A program made the position numbers and the translations under genes. A stretch of DNA of 64,000 bases, from assembly GCA_023512835.1 (NCBI GenBank), contig CM042087.1, positions 16,152,853 to 16,216,852 on the forward strand, in the 5' to 3' direction. Positions 1 through 11,649 of this stretch are shown here, in pieces; the stretch's first letter is position 1, and each line of letters starts with the position of its first letter. Source of the DNA: Taxillus chinensis (taxonomy: Eukaryota; Streptophyta; Magnoliopsida; Santalales; Loranthaceae). The notes beneath the pieces were generated by a model that worked only from the letters and a program-made list of their open reading frames with translations, had not been told where the DNA came from and searched no databases.

Positions 1-1
1 C

Positions 2-136
2 TACTATATGATGGCTATTCTTCAACTGAGGGAAAACTGGGAAATACGCGGAGAAACCTCAGCTGATTTTGTTACTCGTGCACGTCGAATGGTGGCTAAT
101 GTTATCTACTACTACAGCTTGCCAACTGAGAGGTAA
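2..136 (+). pseudogene. C-terminal end of an Athila-like element ORF (partial at window edge)
   Basis: Frame 2 is open from the window start for 44 codons and stops with TAA at 134-136. The tail (MMAILQLRENWEIRGETSAD, then TRARRMVANVIYYYSLPTER) is not similar to the copia pol proteins nearby. It is followed by a long non-coding tract with the purine-rich AAGTGTGG signature at about 184-191, which Athila-type elements carry after their last reading frame. I infer that it is the end of the last ORF of the Athila-like element whose 3' LTR begins at 15,925. Its function cannot be told from 44 residues. The upstream part lies outside the window, so intactness is unknown. Confidence 0.45.
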
Positions 137-1189
137 GTATTTTCCTACTCCCTATTTCATGCCATGAGGACATAGCATATTTTAAGTGTGGTGTATTGGG
201 GAGTGACTTGAGCCACTTGCTTGTCTTTTATGTTGTGTGATTGCATGTTTTATTTATGGTGTTTGTTCTTAGATTGTTTGTTAGTCATTTTAAAATAAAA
301 AAAATTTTAAATTTGTTTGTGTGATTGTTTGAGTTGCTTGATTGTGTGATTTGCATATGGAGAGGCATGGATACAAGGTATGCAATTTTGGCTTAAATTT
401 TAATTTTGATGCCACATTAGTATCATGTTGTGATAAGGGTGTTAAAGTAATTAAGGTGTGTTATGATTTGGTTTAAGCATGCCTTTACTTCTTGAATGAT
501 ATCACCATGTTTTTGGAGCTGAAGTTTGAATATTAGCTGAGCATGACATGTTAGGATAACACTTAGTGACGCTTAGAGTTGAGTGAAAGAAAATCCAAAA
601 AGAAAATGAGAAAAACCTCTTTCTAGCCCTTGAGTGACATTTATAGTTTATGGGTAATAGTTTGATTTGATGCTCCTCTCTGCGTTTAACCATTGGTTAT
701 TTAATGGTAGGAGTTAAGTAAGCATGATGATTACTTATTAGTGCTCAGTGTTTGGTGTGTTGCTAGTGATACAAGGCCATTTAAGTCACTGTGACTTCCT
801 ATGTATCCTAGTTTCTGTTTTGTTGTGTTATAAATGTAGAAGGCTGTGACATAGAATGTGAAAAAGTCATCACTTAATTTGATAATGGGATGCGAGACAT
901 CAATGAATTTCTGTCTCTCCTTATGTAGCAAAATGGCAAAGGGTTTGCATTAGAAAAAAATCAGTCTTAGTTATGTGTTATGTGAGTAAAAAAAAGAGTG
1001 AATAATCCATCAAGGGAGAGTATAAAATGCAACCTTGTAAGATTATTATTAAAAAAAAATAAAGTTTTGCAGAATAAAAGCCATACTGGCTGAGTTGTGT
1101 TTATTTAGAGTGTTGAGCTCATTTCTTTGGCTCAAGGTGTGTTTTATCAGTCATTAGAGTAGAATGTGAGTTCATTGAGAATAGAATAG

Positions 1190-2596
1190 TGATGGTCCCT
1201 TGGAGCCTAGAGGAGGGTGAATAGGCTCTTATCAAAACTCTTTTGATTCTCTTATGACACAACACTTATCTAGTTAAGTGATAGAATCACTGTGGAAGAT
1301 AACCAGATAGTGGAAGTATTTTGTTTTATTATCAAAAGCTAAATACAACAAAATAGAAGCAAGACTCTTTTACACTCTGTTTACAAAAGGATTCACACAC
1401 TAGCCTATATTATGTCTTTGAACTCTTGTGCATACACAGGGTTGATTCAGGCTCGCTCGCACACACTTTTCAAATGTAAAAGTATGAATATTTATAAAAA
1501 CATTCCTAAGAGACAACCTTGGAACTTGTAGTTCCGAAATGCGTTCAGCACTAACTATTCCTCGGTAATCTCTCTGCCTTGACTGTTGTGGTTTGTGGAG
1601 ATCAAGATCTTGGGTTTGAAGAGTATAAGTGCCTTTGTGAGTTCCTAAGTATAATTAAAGTTGTGTCCACATATCCGGGTGATCCACGTATAAGATTCTT
1701 CAGGTTCTCAACGAGTTTGTCTTACATCGGGACACCACGAGCTGATAACTTTAAATGCGGTAAGTTAAAGTAACATCTTCTTGGTCCGGTGTAATTTTCC
1801 TTACTCTGTTGCTAATGAAGCTCGGAACCTTACTCCGTGTCAGTGGTTGCTTACTCCGTATCTATTTGGTACTAGAATCCTTAGTCCGTGTCAGCACTTC
1901 CTTACTCCGTGTGAATGAGAAGGTCGGAGTGCTTATTCCGTATCAGCGCTTCCTTACTCCGCATGTAAGTTCCTTACTCCGTATGAGTTTCTTACTCCGT
2001 GCGAGTTTAAAGGATCGGATGGCTTACTCCGTACTAGCACATCCTTACTCCACATGAGTGAGTGGTCCAGATTCCTTACTCTGCATTTGGTTTCCTTACT
2101 CCGTGCGAATAAAGATTCGGATCCTTATTCCGCACCAGTACTTCCTTACTCCGTATGTATGGAAGACTTGGATGCCTTACTCCGTGTCTTCTTTACTTTA
2201 GTTCGCTTGAGTGGAAGACTTAACTTTTTAACTCCGTGTCGACTCTTTTTCTTCGTGCGACCTTGTAGATCAAGATTCTTATTCTGCATCAGTTTGACTT
2301 GTCCGTTTGAGGTATTAAGAGCAGATTCCTTAATCCGTAGCTTTTACATTCCTTAGTCCGCACAAATGTTCCTTATTCCGTATGTATAGGGGACTTGGTT
2401 ATTTACCAAGTGTTTGACGACACTCACTCTCATCCGGATCAGGATTATGTATCCTGTCCTTAGTTTTGCTCTTACAAGTGTATCTCCAGATTAATAACAT
2501 ATCTTCTGCAATGATTAAAGACAAAACACAAAATATCTCAAATCAAATTATATAGGGCTTTATCAGCATTATCCAAATTCTGGGCTTGATCCAACA
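1190..2596 (-). repeat. 3' LTR of the 14.2-kb copia element
   Basis: It begins TGATGGTCCC and ends GATCCAACA on the + strand, so on the element strand it starts TGTTGG and ends CA. It has exactly the same length as the other LTR. By eye I count about 35 substitutions, almost all transitions, and no indels. A TATA-like stretch (TTTATAAATATTC on the - strand) lies near 1,484-1,496. On the + strand, 1,810-2,380 is dominated by a degenerate repeated CCTTACTCCG motif. Confidence 0.95.
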
Positions 2597-2607
2597 ATCT
2601 CCCCCAA
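2597..2607 (-). promoter_or_regulatory. Polypurine tract of the copia element
   Basis: The - strand reads TTGGGGGAGAT immediately next to the 3' LTR end (TGTTGG). This is the expected plus-strand primer position. Confidence 0.85.
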
Positions 2608-2805
2608 TTATAGATATGCCCAAACCCTTTGTAATCTAATCTGGTAAGCAGCGCAAAAAGATAACATACAGAATACACATCACAACCATTTTCATTTATC
2701 AGTAACAGAATACAATTCAGCCTTTATACAAGATTTTCATTAAGGTACATAAGGCTTACTATACTTGAAGATCATTGTTGTTGCTTTCTCTCTAAGCTCC
2801 ATTGT

Positions 2806-5456
2806 CTACTTCATCGAATAAGTGGTGTGTTGGCTCCAAGATTTGTCCACACTTAAGAATGACTTGATGAAGTAACAGACAAAGGCCCCGCAGCTATCTC
2901 CATCTGGCTGTTGTGGCACTTGCTTCTTGCCCCAGAATGTCGCCTTCAGCTTCTCAGTTGGACTCAAAGGAGTGATGCCCAACTTTTCATATAATCCGGC
3001 TTTCTTCACAGCTTCAGTCAACCTGAGACACAGTGGTTCCCATTGATTCTTTCTTACATACTGCTCTACAATTTGATGAGAATCAATCAAAATCATCTGT
3101 TTGGACTGAATCATGAAGATAGCCATCATGAAATGTGGCAACATGATCCGGTACGGAATGAGGATAGTTGAGAGAGTTCTCCATGGCTTGCTATCCTCAG
3201 CAGTTCCGTCAATAAAGGACTGAATGATATCTACACTGGGAAGATAGCCCTCATTCCAGCACGGCAGAACTTCAAACAAGTGGCCGTCCTTGTACAGAGA
3301 TGGAAACAGCCTCATCTCCATTTTAGCAGCCCTAGAGAAGTTGTCAATGCCGTCTGTTGTAAAGAGGCCTTTCTCCGAACAAAGGGTCCGAATGTCATCC
3401 GGGGAGAAGGGGTACAGGTCAGAGAGACATCTTCTCTCGGTAGTAGACGCAACATAGGAAATCATTGCCTTACGCATGCTTCCGTCCGCATCAAGAGGGT
3501 CATACGCTGCGTATGATGGGAGGAAGGTGTCAGCTGCGGATGGAGAGGATGGAGGAAGAGCTGCACTCGAGGAGCTTGGCTGAGAGAAGCGGCTACATTT
3601 GGGGATTTGAACTCCCTGAAGCAATGAAGAGGCAGGCCACTTCTTAGCACGAGTAGAGGAATGTAATGCAGGAGGAGTAGAAAGATCAGATGACACTCTC
3701 TCCCCCGGTTTGGCAGATCGCCGGGGAGCAACGGGAGGGTGAGCCATCGTGTGTGCCAGGTCCGCGAAGGAGGTAGACAAGGAGTGGACGGATGAGGCGA
3801 CTAGGTCCATCTTCTGTTCCATGGAAGTGGAGGAGTCGGTGAGGGCGGAGAGGAGTTGGGCGCCAAGAGCATCAACCTTGGCGGCGATGGCGGATATTTG
3901 GGCGCTATGAGCTTAGGCGTGGCGGTCCAGCTAGGCGGAGAGCACAGCGTCAGAGTGGACCGTGCCAAAAGAGGCACGCCCAAGGGCCAACTCTGGAGCT
4001 TTGGAGGACTCCCCCGCATGAACAAGAGCAGGAGTGCGCTGGGCAGAGGAGTCCGCAGGAGTATCAGCAGCAGCAGCAGCAGAAGGGGCATCCTGAGCAG
4101 CAGAGGCATCCGGAGCAGCTAACCCACTTTGACCAGATAGGTCAACAACGGGAATGGCGTCAGCAGGAGAAGAAGGTCCAGTCTTAGCAGGGGAAGGACG
4201 CCGTGCGGCATGGACCGGGCTGGAGGGGTTAGGGAACGGCACATCTGGAATGGAGGCCGGCGTAAGAAAGCCTTGGTCCAAATTCCAGATGATCATGGTC
4301 TCCGGGGATTGAGTATGGCGAGTGTAAAACACCCGGAGATTGGTGTCAGGAATGGAGGCGGTGTGGGCAAGGCTGAAACGGAGCCAAAGGTCCATTAAGG
4401 TGTCGGCGGAGAGATGGGCAAGGTAGGCTCGGGGTTGAGGTAGGGGAGGCAAAGGAGCTTCCGGAATAGATTTCGGGACATCAGCAATGGTGGTAGCAAC
4501 GGCGGTATCAACTGCGGCAGCAACAGCGGAAGTGAAGGGAGTGGGGACATACGCAGCAGAAGGGGCTGAGGAAACAGCTTTAGGGATACTGCGCTGAGAT
4601 GGCCCCGTAACCTCGGATGGTTCGACACGGACGCTGTGCTGAGAGGCCCCAGAAATGGAGGGTGTAGCAATGGACCGAAACCGGGAGGATCGGTGAGCAG
4701 AGCTGACGTCAGGGGCATGGCTGTCGGAGGGGTCACCAACAGAACTACCTTGTTGTTCCGTGGCCGGGAGAAGACGGAGAGCTGTAGAGGGACGGCGGGC
4801 CGTTATGTTCCCATCAGGCGTAAGATAGCGAAGGAAATGGAACAGCATCATAGTGGGCGAAATGGTCTGGATGAAGATGCCTGGAAGACAATGCTTAGTA
4901 TGCGCCCGAAGGAATGGTTCTTGGGTCCATTCTGCAGTAGTCGGAACAAAAATGTCCTCTAGTCCATCGGAAAACCTTCGAAAACGCCGTACATGGCCAG
5001 AAGAAGATCGTACGGAACAGAGTCCAGAGCGGAAGTGCGAGCCAGTAAACATCGACTCAGTATGACCGCCATACATCGATAGTGACCTTGGAAGGACTTC
5101 ACCTTATATTCCTTGCCTTTATAGGTGCAACCCATAGAAGCCGCCATGGGATCGGCATCGGGGCGCTGTGGTTCACCGGGGGGTAGATTGAGAGCAGCGC
5201 GGAGAACGGCGGGGTTGATTAGGATGGATACACCGCGAACAGTGGAGATGATGGAGTCGGTGGTACAGCGGATCTATTGGTAGAACTCGAGAATGTCGTC
5301 TATAAGAAGATCGACAGGATTGGAGATCAAGTTGAGTATGTGAGAGGCTTCTAGAAGAGGGCGAAGATGGAAAAACCAGTCCAGAGGGTTGGAGACAGCG
5401 CTCCAATCGACCAGATGGCCGGGATTGACGCCGAAAAGAGAGGTTTTGGGTGCCAT
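2806..5456 (-). pseudogene. Sirevirus accessory (env-like position) ORF with C-terminal Ulp1-like cysteine protease domain
   Basis: The ORF lies between RNase H and the 3' LTR, where Sireviruses carry an extra ORF. It starts at 5,456 (MAPKTSLFGVNPGHLVDWSA), meets a TAG at 5,276-5,274, and continues in the same frame to 4,959. A frameshift near 5,000 moves it to the frame open from 5,076, which runs to 2,806 interrupted by TAG and TAA at about 3,933 and 3,915. The middle is Ala/Pro/Ser-rich. The last 338 codons (from 3,822) include a block resembling Ulp1/C48 proteases: His230 (3,135) followed 17 residues later by Asp247, then Gln305 exactly six residues before Cys311 in PQQPDGDSCGAFVC (2,890-2,916). 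Yeast Ulp1 has the same His-Asp and Gln-Cys spacing. Ulp1 enzymes cleave SUMO-type conjugates or precursors; the substrate here is unknown. No convincing signal peptide or membrane helix is visible, so 'envelope' is not supported. Confidence 0.78.
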
Positions 5457-5569
5457 TGTAGATGAAAGTTGAAGGGCGAGAGGGAAGGCGAGGTCTTGGG
5501 GATTGAAGGAGCAACGAGAGTTTTAGGGATTTGAAAAGGGTAACACTCGTGCTTCGCAGGAATGACCAG

Positions 5570-5580
5570 AATATATATGA
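5570..5580 (-). promoter_or_regulatory. Candidate internal TATA box upstream of the accessory ORF
   Basis: The - strand reads TCATATATATTC about 115 bp upstream of the ATG at 5,456. The surrounding spacer is non-coding. The second Sirevirus-like copy has a TATA-type motif in the equivalent position (25,146-25,155), which supports an internal promoter. A function is inferred, not shown. Confidence 0.4.
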
Positions 5581-6519
5581 CCGAGTCCGTGAATGTCAGC
5601 GGGTCTAGGAATTGGGCGAGTGAAACAGTAAACCGCTTGACAGGCTGATGTCATTAGTCTTGATATCGGTGCGCCTCCGAATTAAAAGATGACGTGGAGA
5701 TGGCATGACCAAGTAAGGGTAACAGCTGTTTGCCTTCCTGGGGAAGTGTGTGCAGCCCGAGACATGCATTCAATGAATCATCATTATTCCTCCTCAAAAG
5801 CACGCGATATATAATAAGACATGGATTATCGCAATTTGACAATGTCAGGAGTCCGGAGGAATGAACCGACAATCATCCGGAATCAACGATAGTCGAGTGA
5901 CGAGTATCCAGATGAAAAGTAGACCGTGTCCGTAGTAGCAGAGTGTGGTTAGAGAGAAGTAGATTCCTTTGATGTCAATAAGTCGAAGACAAAAGAAGTA
6001 CCACAACACTTCAAATCCAAGACTATGGACTAGTTTTATCGATAAGGTTGCAAAGAAAATCTGAACCTGTAGCTTAAAAAAAATAAACTAAAAGTACAAA
6101 AGCTTAACAGGCTAGGATCAGTACGGATAGGAGAAAATAGTCAGTGAAGAGCAATATAATCCGAACTAATGAGAAGCAGAACTTATGCATTACAAGGAAT
6201 GAAATAGACATATACATACTAGAGAATGATCAATGTGACTGAATCAGGGCATATGTCAGATAATAAATACACAAGTTCATATAGGTCAACATAGTGAAAC
6301 CGTCCTGCTGAACGATGTAGCTAAGATTAATTAAAAATCATATGATTTGACCAAACTAGGATTCATGAGTGGAAAATGAGGAAGCGGACACATGTCAAAA
6401 GCAAGCAGTTGATTATCCGATTAAAATGCATGGTTGAAGAAAAAAAACATCCAAGCATGCCTCAATTCTATTTCAACAACGCATGTCCAGTCAGATCCGG
6501 AAGTAAAGGTTTAGAGGAG

Positions 6520-6720
6520 GGAGTATCTGAGACATATTAGGGGGTTATTATTGAGGTAATAGATGAAGCGTAGGCTCCCCCGTAGATCATTTGATCCTCT
6601 CAATGAAAGGCTCCCCCTCGAATAGACAGCCAGGAAAGAAGTCATGAGACATATACGGGGGGTATTACTCGAATAATTTATAAAGCATTTTCTCCCCCGT
6701 AGATTGTGCAATCCTCTCAG
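6520..6720 (-). promoter_or_regulatory. Repeated PPT-like GGGGGAG tracts downstream of pol
   Basis: On the - strand, purine tracts such as CTACGGGGGAG and CGAGGGGGAG recur near 6,573, 6,617 and 6,702, with another near 7,851 in the duplicated unit. Two roughly 85-bp blocks here (from about 6,525 and 6,645) are related to each other. Sireviruses are described as having several polypurine-like copies downstream of pol. Whether any of these is used is unknown. Confidence 0.5.
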
Positions 6721-8954
6721 TAGACCTTTCTGGCTTAAAGAAATTCAGCACTGCTTATCTTTTTAGGAAACTATACGTCAGAAGCTGATCAGACTGCGTT
6801 TGTGTATTCATCCACCATGCATTCTGAGCTAACCCATTTCATTTCTTCAACTATACATGTTAATAGAGTAATCTAAATGAACAGGCATTTGTCATGTGGT
6901 GATTAGTGGAAATTAAGATCATGAAACCAGAATGAGGTTAATCATATAAACTTTAATCATGTTTGCTTAAACGACTTCAGTCGGGGAAACGCAAGCATCC
7001 TCCCATTATAAAGTTGATATCAATATCAGAAGCATGAAGCACGTTAAACAGTAAGTATGATCAACATTAAGATCAGTATGTATCTACTACTATCAATAAA
7101 AGCACAACGCATGTTCTGAAAGTAAGTATACTGTTGGGTAAGTTAAATGTGAAACTATGCAGAGAAGTCAAGCATACCTAATCGGAAGAGTATTTCAGAG
7201 AATCTTGCATCAGGTAGGGGCTTTGTAAGTATGTCTTCCAGTTGATCTTCAGTAGCAACATGTTCCAGTGAGATGTGACTTTTGAGAACATGGTCGCGTA
7301 TAAAGTGATACCTGACCTCAATATGCTTCGTCTTAGGGTGTATGACAGGATTGTTGCTGATAGCAATTGCACTAGTGTTGTCGCAGTAGAGTGGAATAGA
7401 TGACATGTTGAAACCGTAGTCAGTAAGTTGACTTTGCATCCAGAGTAGCTGTGCGCAGCAACTCCCAGCAGCTATATATTCCGCCTCAGCAGTAGAGGTT
7501 AATACGGAATTCTACTTCTTACTGAACCATGAAATTAATCTATTTCCTAGAAACTGACATGTACCACTTATGCTTTTCCTGTCGATGCGACATCCAGCGA
7601 AGTCGGCATCAGAGTATCCGGATAAGGTGAAGTTGGACTCCTTTGAGTACCAGAGTCCCAAACTCATCGTTCCCTTGAGATACCTTAATATCCGTTTTAC
7701 ATGAAGCATATGTGACTCCTTGGGATTCACCTGATATCGTGCACAGATGCAAGTTGCAAACATAATGTCTGGGCGACTTGCTGTAAGATACAGCAAGGAT
7801 CCTATATACGGGGGGTATTACTGAATAATATATAAAGCATTGTCTCCCCCGTAGATTATGCAATCCTCTCGGTTGACCTTTCCGATTTGTAGAAGTTCAG
7901 CACTGTCTATCTTATTAGAAAACTATACTTCAGAAGCTGATCAGACTGCGATTGAGTATTCATCCACCAGGCATTCCAAGCTAACCCATTTCACTTCTTC
8001 AACTATACATGTTAATAGAGTAATCTAAATGAACATGCTTTTGTCATGTGGTGATTAATGGAAATTAAGATCATGAAACCAAAAGAGGTAAATCATATAA
8101 GCTTTAGTCATGTTAGCTTAAACGACTTCAGTCGGGAAACGCAAGCATCCTCCCATATATGAAGTTGAGATTAATATCAGAAGCATGAAGCCGTTAAACA
8201 GTAAGTATGATCAGCAATACAGTTAGTAAATCGCTACTACTTTCAGTAAACGTATAATGCATGTTCTGAGAGTAAATATACTATTGGGTAATTTAATTGT
8301 GAAACTATGCAGAGAAGTCAAGCATACCTAATCAGAAGAGTAGTTCAGAGAACCTCGCATCAGGCAGGGGCTTTGTAAGTACGTTTGCTAATTGATCTTC
8401 AGTAGCAACATGTTCCAGTGAAATATGCTTTTTGAGAACATGATCGCGTATGAAGTGATACCTGACCTCAATGTGCTTCGTCTTAGGATGCATGACAGGA
8501 TTGTTGCTAATGGCAATTGCACTAGTGTTGTCACAGTAGAGTGGAATAGATGACATGTTGAAACCGTAGTCAGTAAGTTGACTTTGCATCCAAAGTAGTT
8601 GTGCGCAGCAACTTCCGGCAGCTATATATTCCGCCTCAGCAGTAGAGGTTGATACGGAATTTTGCTTTTTACTGAACCATGAGATCAATCTATTTCCTAG
8701 AAACTGACATGTACCACTTGTGCTTTTCCTGTCGATGCGACATCCAGCGAAGTCGGCATTAGAGTATCCGGATAAGGTGAAGTTGGACTCCTTTGGGTAC
8801 CAGAGTCCCAAACTCATCGTTCCCTTGAGATACCTTAATATCCGTTTTACATGAAGCATATGTGACTCCTTGGGATTCGCCTGATATCGTGCACAGATGC
8901 AAGTTGCAAACATAATGTCTGGGTGACTTGCTGTAAGATACAGCAAGGATCCTA
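6653..8954. repeat. 1.15-kb direct tandem duplication inside the copia element
   Basis: Unit A (about 6,653-7,803) and unit B (about 7,804-8,954) contain the same sequence in the same orientation: a spacer beginning ATACGGGGGGTATTAC, the AACGACTTCAGTCGGG segment, and the C-terminal half of RNase H. The junction reads GATCCTAT then ATACGGGG. The left unit therefore encodes a second, partial RNase H. The copies differ by many substitutions and small indels, so the duplication is not recent. Confidence 0.9.
7155..7796 (-). pseudogene. Duplicated partial copia RNase H
   Basis: This is a second copy of the C-terminal RNase H half, created by the tandem duplication. It starts within the [18 protein letters not shown] block, continues through [12 protein letters not shown] and [20 protein letters not shown], and ends LFRLGMLDFSA at 7,155. 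One in-frame stop lies near 7,512, at the SKK-NSV position where unit B has a Gln codon. The natural C terminus (RLGMLDFSA then stop) survives here but not in unit B. It lacks the RT core, so it cannot be a working enzyme. Confidence 0.88.
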
Positions 8955-10317
8955 TCATCCCTCGGTAGTCAGTCACATTTACTGAAATACCGTCCACATC
9001 AGGATCTAACTTGGCACTGACAGACATGGGAGTTTTGACGGGAGATAAACCTTCCATACCAAACTTCTTAATAAGATCGTGAGTGTACTTAGCTTGATTA
9101 ATGAAGATTCCTTCCTTCAATTGTTTAACTTCTATTCCCAAGAAGTAGGACAGTTCTCCCATCATGCTCATCTCAAACTTGCCTATCATCAACTTTGCAA
9201 ACTCTTCACAAAGCTTCAGATTTGTTGATCCGAAAATGATATCATCCACGTATATCTGTACGATTAGAGTGTGTCCTTTCTCTTTTCGTAGAAATAAGGT
9301 AGTGTCTATCTTCCCTTTTTGGAAGTTACGAGCAAGTAGAAATTCTGACAGTGTGTCGTACCAGGCTCTTGGAGCTTGTTTCAAACCATATAAAGCTTTT
9401 CGAAGCTTGTAGACTAGATGTCCTGTCTTAGGTTCAATGAAACCGGGCGGTTGTTCAACGTACACCTCCTCTTGAAGATCTCCATTCAGGAATACGCTCT
9501 TGATGTCCATTTGATAAACTATGAAGTTTTTATATGAAGTATACGTCAGAAACATTCGGATTGCCTCAAGTCTTGCTACTGGAGCAAAGGTCTCATCATA
9601 GTCTATTCCTTCTTCTTGACGATATCCTTTGGCTACCAGTCTGGCTTTGTTCTGGATTACTATTCCATCCGTATCAAGCTTGTTCCAGAACACTCATTTA
9701 ACTCCAATGACTTGCTGAGACTTAGGCCTTGGTACTAGAGTCCACACATTATTTCTCTTAAATTGATTCAGCTCTTCTTGCATGGCTTCTATCCAATTCG
9801 AATCCTGAAGAGCTTTATCTACCACTTTTGGTTCTATTTGAGATAGAAAACACGAGTAAAGACACATGTTGAAAGTGGCTGCTCTTGTTCTTACACCAGC
9901 AGTAGGATCACCAATCACTTGATCTGAGGGATGGTTTCGGGTCCACCTGTAATTCTGTGCATGTGATGGTTGATCTTGAATAATTTGAAGCTCTACCAGA
10001 TTAGGTGGTTCAGGTATATCTGCTAGTTGAGCTTCTTCCGGACCAGATGTTTCCATATTAGAAGGTACGGTAGAACTAGGTGGTTCTTCAACACTATTTC
10101 TTTCAGTGTTAACTGGTCCGGACGGGCTTGAAGGTGCTCCGGAATTTTGGGTATCTGAAGGAGTATGTTCAGAGCTTAATGGTAGTCCTGAGTCCGAATC
10201 ATCTGTAGCATCATCCATATAATTTCTTTGTGCCTCGCTGATGCCACGTGGTTGGTCAGAATGTGTAACAGGAGTATTCATAAACTTCGAATAATCGATG
10301 TTGTTGTCCGGGACCAA
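8332..10317 (-). pseudogene. Copia reverse transcriptase and RNase H, with two stop codons
   Basis: This polymerase copies element RNA to DNA and degrades the RNA strand. The RT core starts near 9,720 and contains the Sirevirus-like blocks [34 protein letters not shown] and the catalytic YVDD (about 9,244-9,255). RNase H follows with DADFAGC-like and TAEAEY blocks and ends at [19 protein letters not shown] at 9,696-9,694 sits at a conserved Trp (likely TGG to TGA). The terminal TGA at 8,334-8,332 replaces a CGA that is still present in the duplicated copy at about 7,190, a CpG-type transition. Except for these stops the frame is continuous from 10,317 to 8,332. Confidence 0.92.
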
Positions 10318-11604
10318 ACAAGATTAGTTTCATCAAAGGTCACATGGATAGATTCTTCAACCTTAAAAAGTTTTCTATTGAAGACCCGATAAGCCTTACT
10401 ATGTAATGAGTACCCGACAAAAATCTCATCATCAGATTTTGGTTCAAATTTATTCCGGATTTCTTTGCCATTTATCAATACATAGCAAGTACACCCAAAA
10501 GCTCTGAAATGTGAAATTGAAGGCTTTTGTCCTCTCCACATCTCATAGGGTGTTTTCATGGTAGATTTATTTATTAGAGTTCGTTTCGAACATAGCAGGC
10601 GGTGGACACAGCTTGACCCATAGGCGAGAGGAAGCGTTGCCCCTGCTAACATAGATCTGCCAGCCTCGACTAAAGTACGATTCTTGCGCTCAGCTACCCC
10701 ATTTTGTTGTGGAGTTCTAGGCACAGAGAAGTCATGTTGAATGCCCTGTTCAGAACAATATGATCTCATCTGAAAAATCAAATTTTGTACCATGATCACT
10801 CCTGATGCACTTTATGCTCAGTCCTTGTGAGTTGCTTATCCAGTTGAAAAGATCTACAAGATGCTCAAAAGTTTGATCCTTTGATTTCAGGAACATCACC
10901 CATGTGTATCTGGTGAAATCATCGATAACCACAAGGGTATATCTCGCACCAGCCAGCGAAGGAACAGAAATAGGACCACAGAGGTCCATATGAAGAAGTT
11001 GCAGAGGAGCAATTATTGAATTAACTGATTTGCTCTTAAAGCTATGTTTGGTCTGTTTGCCAAGTTGGCATTCTCGACAAAGAGTGTCTCTAGAGTATTT
11101 AAGTTTAGGTAGACCAGTGACAAGATCAAGTGATGCTAACTTAGACAGTGTCTTAAAGTTTAAATGTGCACATCGCTTGTGTCATAACCAACTATCTTCA
11201 TTTGAAGCTTTAGTGAGGAAGCATACAAGGTTAGAAGAATTATTTCTTAAGACCACTGAGTATATGTCCCCATCTCTTGATCCGGATAACTTAACATCTC
11301 CGGATAAGTTTTCCCTTACTGTACAAGTGTTGGACATAAAGGAAACAGTAAATCCTTTGTCACATAAATTACTGACACTTCGCCAATTATGCTTTAAACC
11401 TTCGACTAGTGCAACTCTAGTGATTGATACACAGCCGTTGGTTAAAGTGCCATACCCGACAGTCTTTCCTTTGCTATTGTCACCATATGAAACGGATGGA
11501 CCTCGTTTTTCATTAACTTCTACAAGCAGAGTCTGATCACCCGTCATATGTCCGGAGCATCCACTATCGAGGATCCACTTGCTTTGATTGATCTTTAACT
11601 TCAA
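10278..11604 (-). pseudogene. Copia protease and integrase region of pol, broken
   Basis: The retropepsin-type protease shows an intact DSG active site (WILDSGCSGHMTGD, near 11,540-11,575). A TGA at 11,184-11,182 falls where copia proteins have a conserved Trp just before the integrase HKR...HLN zinc region, so it looks like TGG to TGA. The integrase core follows (10,989-10,750, with MDLCG and the IRSDHGTKF aspartate region), then shifts to another frame at about 10,770 (PRTPQQNGVAERKNR, glutamate region; ends near 10,278). Both catalytic aspartates and the glutamate are visible, but no single frame joins them. The predicted + strand frame at 11,030-11,536 is its antisense shadow. Confidence 0.88.
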
Positions 11605-11649
11605 GTGATCTGGCAGTGCATTCCAGAGATGCTCCTAAAAGACAACAGT

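Noticed and set aside
2806..5456. Naming the accessory ORF an envelope protein
   Set aside because: I see no convincing signal peptide, membrane anchor or fusion-type region. The only recognisable domain is protease-like.
5173..5514. 113-codon - strand frame starting MLLQSPRPRLPSRP
   Set aside because: It overlaps the better-supported frame starting at 5,456 and is Ser/Arg/Pro-rich without any domain. It is a shadow frame.
11030..11536. 168-codon + strand frame
   Set aside because: It is antisense to the copia protease/integrase of the 14.2-kb element, which has clear DSG and integrase motifs on the - strand.
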